Source of the DNA: Eubacterium sp. CAG:274
Lineage (GTDB): Bacteria; Bacillota; Clostridia; Lachnospirales; CAG-274
Direction of reading: 5' to 3'
Assembly: GCA_000432155.1 (NCBI GenBank)
Contig: FR888472.1
Location: 1-36,899 of the forward strand
DNA: 36,899 bases
This document shows positions 8,460 through 15,774 of the stretch, piece after piece. The position numbers and the translations under genes were made by a program. Below the pieces are notes generated by a model. It was given only the letters and a program-made list of their open reading frames with translations, was not told the DNA's origin and searched no databases. How positions within the stretch are numbered: position 1 is the first letter of the stretch; the number at the start of each line of letters is the position of its first letter.

Positions 8460-10373
8460 CTAAACATCAAGATTAGTAACATATTTTGCGTTTTCCTGTA
8501 TAAATTCGCGTCTAGGCTCAACATTATCGCCCATAAGCTGGTCAAAAATTGCATCTGCCACTCTGGCATCGTCAATAGTAACCTTTACAAGAATACGATT
8601 TTCTGGGTTCATAGTAGTGTCCCAAAGCTGTTCAGGGTCCATTTCACCAAGACCCTTATATCTCTGAATAGGACTCATACCGTCAGAACCAATTTCAGAA
8701 ATAATACTATCTCTTTCTTCATCTGAATAAGCATAGTAGGCTTTTCTGTTTTTCTCTAACTTATAAAGTGGTGGTTGTGCTAAGTACACATAACCCTCTT
8801 TAATAAGGTCAGGCATAAATCTAAATATAAATGTCAAAAGTAATGTTGCAATATGAGCACCATCAACATCGGCATCGGTCATAAGAATAATTTTGTGGTA
8901 TCTAAGTTTAGATATATCAAAATCTTCGTGAATACCAGTACCAAAGGCTGTTATCATAGCTCTAATTTCTTCATTACCAAGTATTCTGTCAAGTCTTGCC
9001 TTTTCTACATTTAATATTTTACCTCTTAAAGGCAATACAGCCTGTACTCTAGGGTTTCTTGCACCAACGGCAGAACCGCCGGCAGAATTACCCTCTACGA
9101 TGTAAATTTCGCTTTCAGATGGGTCATTAGATGAACAATCTGTTAATTTACCAGGGAGTCTACCTGATTCAAGAGGAGATTTTCTTCTTACAAGTTCTCT
9201 AGCCTTTCTAGCTGCCTCTCTGGCTCTTGATGCAACCATAGACTTTTCAAAAATAGCCTTTGCTATTGTAGGATTTTCCTCAAGGAAGTATTCCAACTTT
9301 TCGCTTAATACAGTTGCAACAGCACTTGTTGCCTCACTTGTACCAAGTTTACCCTTTGTCTGACCTTCAAACTGTGGGTCTGGAATTTTAACACTAATAA
9401 CAGAAGTAAGACCTTCTCTTATATCTTCACCAGTAAGATTTTTGTCACTAGCCTTTAAAAGACCAAATTTACGACCATAGTCATTAATAGTCTTTGTAAG
9501 AGCACTTCTAAAGCCCATTACATGAGTACCACCGTCTACAGTATTGATATTATTTACATAAGAAAAATTAACTTCGTTATATCCGTCATAATGCTGGAAA
9601 GCAACTTCAACAGAAATATCATCTTTCATACCCTCGCAGTAGAATATTTCATCGTATGAAGTCTCTCTAGTTTTGTTTATATGCTCTACAAACTCACGAA
9701 TACCACCTTCATAGTGGAACACATTTTCAGCCTGCTGACCTTCTCTTTCGTCTTTGAAAATAATCTTTACACCCTTAGTAAGGAAAGCTGTTTCCTGAAA
9801 ATGTTCTCTTAAAGTAGCATAATCAAAATGTGTTTCTTCAAATATTTCAGCATCTGGCTTAAATGTAATTTTAGTACCAGTCTGTTCCTTTGGACATTGA
9901 CCAACAATAGTCAATTTATCCTGCACCTTACCTCTTGCATAATGCTGTCTGTAAATATTGCCATCGTGATAAATATCAACTACAAGCCATTCACTTAAAG
10001 CATTTACAACAGATGCACCTACACCGTGAAGACCACCAGAAACCTTGTATCCTCCACCACCGAACTTACCACCGGCATGAAGAATTGTGAATACTACCTC
10101 TACGGCAGGTATTCCCTTTTGTGGATGAATACCTACTGGTATTCCTCGACCATTATCAAATACAGTTACAGTATCATCAGGGTTTATTGTTATTTCAATG
10201 TCTGTACAATAGCCTGCAAGTGCCTCATCTACAGCATTGTCCACGATTTCATAAACACAATGATGAAGACCTCTAATAGAGGTAGAACCAATATACATAC
10301 CAGGGCGAACTCTTACAGCCTCAAGACCCTCAAGTATCTGTATTTGATTTTCATTGTAATCCTGTTGTGCCAT
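8460..10373 (-). CDS. gyrB: DNA gyrase subunit B
   Basis: GyrB is the ATPase subunit of gyrase. In the 637-residue protein the GHKL ATP site is seen at YEIVDNAVDEA (41-51), DNGRGIPVGIHP (73-84) and GGLHGVGASV (113-122), with the QTK lysine loop near 338-340. The TOPRIM domain is seen at EGNSAGGSA (427-435) and DADVDGAH (500-507). The C-terminus (about 570-637) is the GyrA-interacting part. The ATG at 10373 follows a GGAGG-type site. A promoter overlapping the end of recF gives it an mRNA leader of about 150 bases containing an AT-only hairpin (10459-10490), and it is cotranscribed with gyrA. Confidence 0.98.
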   Translation of the reverse strand: MAQQDYNENQIQILEGLEAVRVRPGMYIGSTSIRGLHHCVYEIVDNAVDEALAGYCTDIEITINPDDTVTVFDNGRGIPVGIHPQKGIPAVEVVFTILHAGGKFGGGGYKVSGGLHGVGASVVNALSEWLVVDIYHDGNIYRQHYARGKVQDKLTIVGQCPKEQTGTKITFKPDAEIFEETHFDYATLREHFQETAFLTKGVKIIFKDEREGQQAENVFHYEGGIREFVEHINKTRETSYDEIFYCEGMKDDISVEVAFQHYDGYNEVNFSYVNNINTVDGGTHVMGFRSALTKTINDYGRKFGLLKASDKNLTGEDIREGLTSVISVKIPDPQFEGQTKGKLGTSEATSAVATVLSEKLEYFLEENPTIAKAIFEKSMVASRAREAARKARELVRRKSPLESGRLPGKLTDCSSNDPSESEIYIVEGNSAGGSAVGARNPRVQAVLPLRGKILNVEKARLDRILGNEEIRAMITAFGTGIHEDFDISKLRYHKIILMTDADVDGAHIATLLLTFIFRFMPDLIKEGYVYLAQPPLYKLEKNRKAYYAYSDEERDSIISEIGSDGMSPIQRYKGLGEMDPEQLWDTTMNPENRILVKVTIDDARVADAIFDQLMGDNVEPRREFIQENAKYVTNLDV

Positions 10374-10458
10374 TTTTATTCCTCCAACTGGGCAAGCAGA
10401 AATTTAAAATGTATATCAAGACACTTAGTCATTGAAAATACTCCAAATTTAAAAGTAG

Positions 10459-10490
10459 AAAAACTAAATATTCTCTAAAATATAGTTTTT
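10459..10490 (-). other. AT-only hairpin in the gyrB leader
   Basis: On the minus strand AAAAACTA pairs with TAGTTTTT, with a second inner stem of 4 bp, followed by TTTTTCTACTTTT. It could be a weak attenuator between the gyrB promoter and gene, but it has very little G-C and may not terminate transcription. Confidence 0.3.
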
Positions 10491-10531
10491 TAGTTTAAAT
10501 TTCATTAACTTACCTTTATCTATACCCCTCT

Positions 10532-10560
10532 ATTATACCACAATTCAACCAAAATTTAAA
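10532..10560 (-). promoter_or_regulatory. Promoter of gyrB-gyrA
   Basis: On the minus strand TTTAAA, a 17-base spacer ending TGG, then TATAAT (extended -10). The -35 overlaps the recF stop codon, so gyrBA can be expressed separately from recF. Confidence 0.6.
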
Positions 10561-11635
10561 GGATTTTTCCCTCTTTAACCCTAAATATTTTTATTTTATC
10601 GCCTATATTTCTGGTGATTTCATCAAGACCTGTACAGGTAATAATAGTTTGTATATTATTTATGCTTTTCAGTATATAATCCTGTCTATTTTTATCCAGT
10701 TCAGATAATACATCATCAAGTAAAAGTACAGGATATGCTCCTGTCTTTTCATTTATAAGTTCTACTTCCGCCATTTTTAGGCTAAGGCATATTGTTCTCT
10801 GCTGTCCCTGTGAGGCATAATCTCTGGCATTATTGCCGTTTATATAAAAAACCATATCATCTTTATGTATACCAACACAGGTATTTCCATAAAAAATATC
10901 CTTATCTCTGTTTTTGACCATTTTTTCATAAAAGTTACTATAGTCTACAGATTCTTTATATTCTATTTTCAAACTTTCTTTATTTGCTGAAATATCTCCG
11001 TGTATCTTCTCGGCTTTCAAGTTCAAATCTTCAATAAAACTTTTTCGTTCTTCCGCTAACTTTGTGCCATAAGCACAAAGTTGCTTGTCCCACACATCTA
11101 GGGTATCTTCTAATAATGAGCCATTTTTTGCCATTTTCTTTAAAAGTGTATTTCGTTCTTTTAGTATCTTATAGTATTTTTGTAAATTAAAATAATAGAC
11201 CTTGCTTAACTGACAAAGCTCTATATCCATATATCTTCTTCTAAGAGCTGGTCCTTCTTTTACAAGCATTAAGTCCTCAGGAGAAAAAAGCACAATATTT
11301 ATTGTGCCAAATAAATCCCCTAATCTTCTAATAGGAATACTGTTTACAGCAATACCCTTTTTCTCTCCATTTTTTAAATGTATATCAATTTTATCTTGAT
11401 AATTTTCTTTACTTACATAACAGCTAATATGGGCAGATTGATTGTTAAACTGTATTAATTCTTTGTCATTTCTTGTTCTCTGACTTCTACCAGTAGCACA
11501 CATAAAAAGGGACTCTAAAATATTGGTTTTTCCCTGTGCGTTATCTCCGTAAAGTATATTTACATAAGGAGAAAATTCAATATCTACTAAATCAATATTT
11601 CTATAATTTTTCAAACACAATCTGTCTACCTTCAT
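10556..11635 (-). CDS. recF: DNA replication and repair protein RecF
   Basis: RecF is an SMC-like ATPase that acts with RecO and RecR to load RecA at single-strand gaps. The protein has 359 residues. Walker A is GDNAQGKTN at 30-38, the ABC-type signature SQGQQR is at 275-280, and Walker B VLLLDD at 303-308 is followed by VLSELD. The ATG at 11635 has AGGAG upstream. A terminator-like hairpin separates it from yaaA, and no promoter fits in the remaining 25 bases, so recF probably depends on read-through. Confidence 0.97.
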   Translation of the reverse strand: MKVDRLCLKNYRNIDLVDIEFSPYVNILYGDNAQGKTNILESLFMCATGRSQRTRNDKELIQFNNQSAHISCYVSKENYQDKIDIHLKNGEKKGIAVNSIPIRRLGDLFGTINIVLFSPEDLMLVKEGPALRRRYMDIELCQLSKVYYFNLQKYYKILKERNTLLKKMAKNGSLLEDTLDVWDKQLCAYGTKLAEERKSFIEDLNLKAEKIHGDISANKESLKIEYKESVDYSNFYEKMVKNRDKDIFYGNTCVGIHKDDMVFYINGNNARDYASQGQQRTICLSLKMAEVELINEKTGAYPVLLLDDVLSELDKNRQDYILKSINNIQTIITCTGLDEITRNIGDKIKIFRVKEGKIL

Positions 11636-11656
11636 AAAAAATCTCCTAAAAAATCA

Positions 11657-11688
11657 GCTTAAAAAAGCCTGTTACAAAACAGACTTTT
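11657..11688 (-). terminator. Internal terminator or attenuator between yaaA and recF
   Basis: On the minus strand AAAAGTCTGTT pairs with AACAGGCTTTT (11 bp, one U-G pair, 4-base loop), followed by TT. It sits inside an otherwise conserved operon, just before the recF ribosome site. Confidence 0.65.
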
Positions 11689-11715
11689 CTAATAAACAAT
11701 ATACACTTAAAAATA

Positions 11716-11925
11716 TTATTTTTCAGCAATAATAAAACTTTCGCCGTCCATCTCTACCTTATCTCCAGCTACAAGTTTTTTACCTCTCATAGTGCATACA
11801 GCACCATTTACCTTTACATAACCGTCTTGTATAAGCATTTTAGCATCAGAACCTTGGTCAACAAATCCAGCCAATTTAAGTGCCTGTTGCAATTTTATAA
11901 AATTATCTTTAATATATACATTCAT
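11716..11925 (-). CDS. yaaA: S4-domain RNA-binding protein YaaA (RlbA-like)
   Basis: This is a 69-residue protein made up almost entirely of one S4 RNA-binding domain: LQQALKLAGFVDQGSDAKML, then a conserved GYVKVNG and a C-terminal MRGKKLVAGDKVEM. The family member between dnaN and recF in Bacillus subtilis is YaaA, linked to ribosome assembly. The short start at 11925 is preferred: AAGGAG lies 7-8 bases before it, whereas the longer frame starting at 11973 would contain this ribosome site inside its coding sequence. Confidence 0.9.
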   Translation of the reverse strand: MNVYIKDNFIKLQQALKLAGFVDQGSDAKMLIQDGYVKVNGAVCTMRGKKLVAGDKVEMDGESFIIAEK

Positions 11926-12030
11926 AATTAATCTCCTTACATAAAAGAGCCCAAAACCGAAACTATGTTTCAATTAGTACAGATTTTTTGCTATTCAAAA
12001 ACAACTATTTTCAAACATTTATTCTAAAAA

Positions 12031-13134
12031 CTATCTAGGATTAATAGGTAATACAAGGTACTTATAATCGTGATTAGTAACACCTGTTACAATACAAGGA
12101 CTCTTGTTAGTATTAAAGTTCATTGTTACATATTCTTCCTCAACAACTTTGAGAATATCAATAATGTATCTAGCATTAAATGTAATTACAAGTTCTTCCC
12201 CATCAAGAGTAATAGGCACATCTTCATTCACCAAACCTCTGTCAGTAGTAGTTCTGATATTCAAATTATTTTCCTTTATAGTCAATATAACAGGAGTTTT
12301 CTTATTATCCTCAGAAACAATAGTAGCTCTTTCAAAGGCACTTAAAAGTTCGTGAGTGTTTGCAGTCAATTTTACTGGACTATTTTCTACAAATAAGTTT
12401 TCATAATTTAAAAATTCGCCATCTAAAAGTCTTGAAACAATAGTACAGCCCTTAATTTCAAAAAGAATATAGCTAGAAGAATAATAAATAGTAGCTTTTT
12501 CATTTTCATCATCAGATAAAAGTCTAGCAAGCTCGTTAAGTGTCTTAGATGGAACAACCATTTCAGTATAGCCGTCATATTCGCAAACAGTTTTTCTCCA
12601 GCTTACTCTAAAGCCGTCAATAGCTACAGCATTAAAGCAATTTTCATCAAACTTAAAAAGTTCACCAGTTAAAATAGGCTTACTTTCATCAGTTGCAACA
12701 GAAAAAATAGTCTGTTTAATCATATTTTTAATATCAGCAGACTTTAAAACGATATTTTCTCTCTTATTTACAACTGGAACTTCAGGGAACTGTTCAGCAG
12801 GCTGACCATTAATAGTAAATTCAGACTTACCAGATTTAATATGACAAACATTTTTTTCATCAACAGTTAAAGTAACCATTTCAGTAGGTAAAGCTTTTAT
12901 AATATCAGCAAACATTTTAGCATCAATAGCTACTGAACCCTTTTCATACAAATCAGATTCAATATTATCAGTTTCAATACTTAATTCTCTATCACTAGCT
13001 AAAAGTCTAAAGCCTTCTCTATCACCTGTAAGAAGAATACAGTTAAGTATAGGCAATGTACTTCTAGTAGATACAGCTTTACTAACTATATTAATAGCAT
13101 TAAGCAAAGATTTTTTAGAACATTCTAATTTCAT
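12031..13134 (-). CDS. dnaN: DNA polymerase III subunit beta (sliding clamp)
   Basis: DnaN forms the ring-shaped dimer that tethers DNA polymerase III to DNA and serves as hub for other replication and repair proteins. The 367-residue protein is full length with three clamp domains: MKLECSKKSLLNAINIVSKA at the start, VVPSKTLNELARLL in domain 2, and a C-terminal YKYLVLPINPR close to the usual hydrophobic clamp end. The ATG follows AGGAGA. It lies directly after the origin-containing gap and has a possible promoter of its own at 13377-13405. Confidence 0.97.
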   Translation of the reverse strand: MKLECSKKSLLNAINIVSKAVSTRSTLPILNCILLTGDREGFRLLASDRELSIETDNIESDLYEKGSVAIDAKMFADIIKALPTEMVTLTVDEKNVCHIKSGKSEFTINGQPAEQFPEVPVVNKRENIVLKSADIKNMIKQTIFSVATDESKPILTGELFKFDENCFNAVAIDGFRVSWRKTVCEYDGYTEMVVPSKTLNELARLLSDDENEKATIYYSSSYILFEIKGCTIVSRLLDGEFLNYENLFVENSPVKLTANTHELLSAFERATIVSEDNKKTPVILTIKENNLNIRTTTDRGLVNEDVPITLDGEELVITFNARYIIDILKVVEEEYVTMNFNTNKSPCIVTGVTNHDYKYLVLPINPR

Positions 13135-13272
13135 AAATACATCTCCTGTTAATAAGTAATAAAAAAATAAAAGAAAATAACAACAAAATTAAAAAATAGC
13201 GAAAAGCTACACAAATATACACACCCACCCAACCTAATGAATGGATATATAAACAATAAATATATAAAAAAG

Positions 13273-13303
13273 TAGTAGAAGTAGTAGTAGGGGCGGTGGA
13301 TAA
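13273..13303. other. DnaA-trio and adjacent DnaA box (origin unwinding element)
   Basis: Reading 3' to 5' from the box GGTGGATAA (13295-13303), there is a GC-rich step and then GAT GAT GAT GAA GAT GAT (13290 back to 13273). Repeated 3'-GAT-5' triplets next to a box are the DnaA-trio, on which DnaA assembles on a single strand to open the origin. Confidence 0.8.
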
Positions 13304-13376
13304 CATTGAAAACACCATCAACCCCAGTTTTTACCTAGATTTTTCCTGTGTATATCTATGTGTATAACTCCTCAAT

Positions 13377-13405
13377 TTTATACCCTGTTATTAACTTTTT
13401 AACAA
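13377..13405 (-). promoter_or_regulatory. Possible dnaN promoter
   Basis: On the minus strand TTGTTA, 17 bases, then TATAAA. The start site would fall near the DnaA box at 13359-13367, so DnaA could influence it. The leader would cross the unwinding element. Confidence 0.4.
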
Positions 13406-13634
13406 GGCAAAAAAATGTCAAATTTTTACACACAACAATCCACAAGAAGTTAGCCACTTTTCCACATCGAAATGTGAAAATATATGGACAACTTTAATTA
13501 CACATTTCCTATAAAAATTTTTTTCAACCTTTAAAAAATGTGTAAAAAGCTATCCAAAAACAAAAATGAAATATAATACTAAAATTCCTTCATCAAAAAT
13601 ATGGAATTTTACTTTATGGTTTTATATTAAAAAA

Positions 13635-14996
13635 TTAGCCTTTAATACGCTTATCAATTACAAATAAATCCTGATTTAATTTATCATCAGATTCAAGCAT
13701 AGCAGTAATCTTATCACAGCTGTGCATAACAGTAGTATGGTCACGACCACCAAACTTACCACCAATAACAGCAAGAGAGTCCTCTAAATACTTACGGCAA
13801 AGGTACATAGCAAGCTGTCTATAAGTAGCTAAAGGCTGAGTTCTTCTCTTTGAGCAAAGTTCAGAAGTTGAAGTTTTGTAATAATCAGCTACAATTTCCT
13901 GTATATACTCAACAGTAATATTAGGCTTATTAGACTCTAAAACATCTTTTAAAGCCTCCTCAGCAAGTTCAAGGTTTATTTCCTTATTAGTAAACTTAGA
14001 ATATGCCTCAACCTTCTTTAAAAGACCTTCCATTTCTCTAATATTAGATTGAGAGCTATTAGCAATAAGAGCAATAACATCATCAGGTATAAACACACCC
14101 ATTTGTTCAGCCTTTTTCTGCAAAATAGCGGCTCTAGTTTCATAACTAGGGAAAGTAATATCTGCTATAATACCAGACTGCATACGTGATACAAGTCTGT
14201 CTGTAAGAGTAGCGATTTCATTAGGCTTTCTATCAGAGCAAATTACAATTTGCTTATTTGCATTTACAAGGTCATTGAAAGTATGGAAAAATTCTTCCTG
14301 AACACTTTCTTTACCTGCTAAAAACTGAACATCATCAATTAAAAGCATATCAAGTCTTCTATATTTTTCCTTAAATTCAATAGTCTTTTTTTCCTGAATA
14401 GCCTTTATAAGCTCGTTTGTAAAGGCTTCACAAGAAACATAGAGTATTTTAGCTTCAGGCTGTTCTCTATAATAATAGTTTCCAATGGCGTGCATAAGAT
14501 GGGTTTTACCAAGACCTGCACCACCATAGAGAAACAAAGGATTATATTCTGTACCTGGGTTTTCAGCTACACCAACAGCAGCAGCATAGGCGAAATTATT
14601 GGAAGAACCTACTATATAATTATCAAATTCATAGTTTGTTTTAAGTCCATTTTCACGCACATAGCTTTTGTTGCCAGTCATATCCTCTACTTCTTCTTTA
14701 ACTGGCTTTTCTTCTATTTCATCAAACTTAGCAGTTTCAAGCTCTGCCTCAGTAAAAATTCTATAGTTCATAGGCTTGCCAAAAACAATAGTCAAAGCCT
14801 CTTTAAGGCTAGAATCAAAAGTTTTCTTTATAGTTTCCTTGTAAAAACCTATATCAACAGAGAGAATAAGGGTGTCACCTTTTACATCAACTGGCTTTAT
14901 TGAACGGAAGAAAGCATTTATTTTTATTTCAGATACATTCAATTCGTGCTGCATACATTGCAGAGTTTGGTTCCAATATTCCTGTATGGATTTCAT
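13635..14996 (-). CDS. dnaA: Chromosomal replication initiator protein DnaA
   Basis: DnaA binds DnaA boxes, forms an ATP-dependent filament and opens the origin. The protein has 453 residues. Domain I (1 to about 85) begins MKSIQEYWNQTL; domain II (about 86-120) is acidic linker. Domain III is AAA+, with Walker A GGAGLGKTH at 158-166 and Walker B LLIDD at 218-222. Domain IV carries the DNA-binding signature GGRDHTTVMHS at 416-426. The ATG at 14996 is chosen because AAAGGAC lies just upstream; an in-frame start at 15071 has no ribosome site. It is flanked on both sides by DnaA boxes, suggesting self-repression. Confidence 0.98.
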   Translation of the reverse strand: MKSIQEYWNQTLQCMQHELNVSEIKINAFFRSIKPVDVKGDTLILSVDIGFYKETIKKTFDSSLKEALTIVFGKPMNYRIFTEAELETAKFDEIEEKPVKEEVEDMTGNKSYVRENGLKTNYEFDNYIVGSSNNFAYAAAVGVAENPGTEYNPLFLYGGAGLGKTHLMHAIGNYYYREQPEAKILYVSCEAFTNELIKAIQEKKTIEFKEKYRRLDMLLIDDVQFLAGKESVQEEFFHTFNDLVNANKQIVICSDRKPNEIATLTDRLVSRMQSGIIADITFPSYETRAAILQKKAEQMGVFIPDDVIALIANSSQSNIREMEGLLKKVEAYSKFTNKEINLELAEEALKDVLESNKPNITVEYIQEIVADYYKTSTSELCSKRRTQPLATYRQLAMYLCRKYLEDSLAVIGGKFGGRDHTTVMHSCDKITAMLESDDKLNQDLFVIDKRIKG

Positions 14997-15075
14997 AATG
15001 TGTCCTTTCTCTAATTTGTTAATAAATATGTTGACAATAATTAACAAGTATATTTTATCATAGGTTATCAACTTA

Positions 15076-15195
15076 TGTGGATAAGTCTGGAAAGACCAGT
15101 AATTTAATATATCATTGTGAATAACTCACATATAATTAACATATTTATAAACAGTTGTACACAAACTTATCCACAACCTGTGGATAAGTGTATAA
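15076..15195. other. oriC: DnaA-box cluster upstream of dnaA (oriC)
   Basis: DnaA boxes are seen at 15076-15084 (TGTGGATAA), 15116-15124 (TGTGAATAA), 15155-15163 (TTGTACACA, one mismatch), 15167-15175 (TTATCCACA, perfect), 15179-15187 (TGTGGATAA) and 15187-15195 (AGTGTATAA). The 15167 and 15179 boxes face each other. This is the upstream half of a bipartite origin, as in Bacillus subtilis, and overlaps the dnaA leader. Confidence 0.85.
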
Positions 15196-15223
15196 ATTGT
15201 TTTTGCTTACTAAAATTCAGTTT

Positions 15224-15232
15224 ATTATACCA
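15224..15232 (-). promoter_or_regulatory. Extended -10 of the dnaA promoter
   Basis: On the minus strand TGG TATAAT is a perfect extended -10. No good -35 is seen at 17 bases (TACCAA). The leader to the dnaA start passes through the DnaA boxes, which fits autoregulation. Confidence 0.5.
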
Positions 15233-15469
15233 CAATAAAACCAAAATTGGTATATCTAAATTTAACAAATTTAAAACTGTTGATTTTGCAGGAAAACCAT
15301 TTTCATTATTCATTTTTTGGATAGTGTAAAACAATTAACACATTTTACGGGTATATTATAATGCCAACACCGTGACATTTCGTGACAAAATTGAAAAAAT
15401 AGACAGTTTCTTCTATAATAAAGAAAATAAAAATATAGAGAAAATTATAGTTTAAAGAATAATATTTAC

Positions 15470-15508
15470 ATAAAAACAAAAAAGCCCTTTCGCAAAAGTG
15501 AAAAGGCT
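15470..15508 (-). terminator. Minus-strand terminator between rpoB promoter and dnaA
   Basis: On the minus strand AGCCTTTTCAC pairs with GCGAAAGGGCT (one mismatch, one U-G pair, TTTT loop), followed by TTTTTGTTTTT. No minus-strand protein gene lies upstream, so it either ends a small RNA or insulates dnaA. Confidence 0.75.
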
Positions 15509-15563
15509 AAAAACATAGAACAAAAAAATAAGACAAAACACACAGATTTTGCCTACAACTCCC

Positions 15564-15592
15564 TTGACAAAGGGCTTTAAAAATGATACAAT
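15564..15592 (+). promoter_or_regulatory. Promoter of rpoB-rpoC
   Basis: Consensus TTGACA, 17 bases ending TGA, then TACAAT (extended -10). Its start near 15599 gives a leader of about 175 bases before rpoB. Confidence 0.85.
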
Positions 15593-15637
15593 ATTGAATT
15601 GCACCTAATAAGGTAATCTAAATATCAGATTGAAATT

Positions 15638-15666
15638 ATTATAGCATTAATGATTTAAAAAATCAA
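15638..15666 (-). promoter_or_regulatory. Minus-strand promoter facing the rpoB promoter
   Basis: On the minus strand TTGATT, 17 bases ending TGC, then consensus TATAAT (extended -10). It lies inside the rpoB leader and points back across the rpoB promoter. Confidence 0.55.
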
Positions 15667-15774
15667 TAGATTTTTGTAAATATTTTGTGAATAAAATGAA
15701 TTGATGTTTACAATTTACCTTTAAGGAAAGATAACATATAGAAAAGTTTCTATAAAAATTTATAAGGAGTGAAA

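Larger units (their letters stand above)
13135..13634. other. oriC: oriC unwinding region between dnaA and dnaN
   Basis: Reading from dnaA toward dnaN the gap contains: a hairpin with 8-bp arms after dnaA (13581-13610), scattered partial DnaA boxes (for example CCACA and ACACA elements at 13424-13470), a box TGTGTATAA at 13359-13367, and a near-box GGTGGATAA at 13295-13303. Next come a GC-rich step 13291-13296, six TAG/AAG triplets at 13273-13290 and an A/T-only tract at about 13247-13270. That order (box, GC step, trinucleotide DnaA-trio, AT-rich DNA) is the known bacterial unwinding module, and its position matches the Bacillus subtilis incC side of oriC. Confidence 0.85.
15470..15631 (-). 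ncRNA. Candidate minus-strand small RNA covering the rpoB promoter
   Basis: A minus-strand promoter at 15638-15666 would start RNA near 15631 and the terminator at 15470-15508 would end it, giving about 155 nt without a reading frame. Local hairpins are visible: AATCT/AGATT, CCCTT/AAGGG and CAAAA/TTTTG. The RNA lies across the rpoB promoter on the opposite strand, so transcription of one could interfere with the other. Only the promoter and terminator are seen; expression and role are inferred. Confidence 0.4.
15072..15774. other. dnaA-rpoB divergent intergenic region
   Basis: This region holds the upstream oriC DnaA boxes (15076-15195), the dnaA extended -10 (15224-15232), a minus-strand terminator (15470-15508), the rpoB promoter (15564-15592) and a minus-strand promoter (15638-15666) facing it. 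The DNA between about 15260 and 15470 is AT-rich with nothing recognised. Confidence 0.7.

Noticed and set aside
13115..13321. 68-codon minus-strand frame across the dnaN start and origin.
   Set aside because: It overlaps the unwinding element and dnaN and has no ribosome site.
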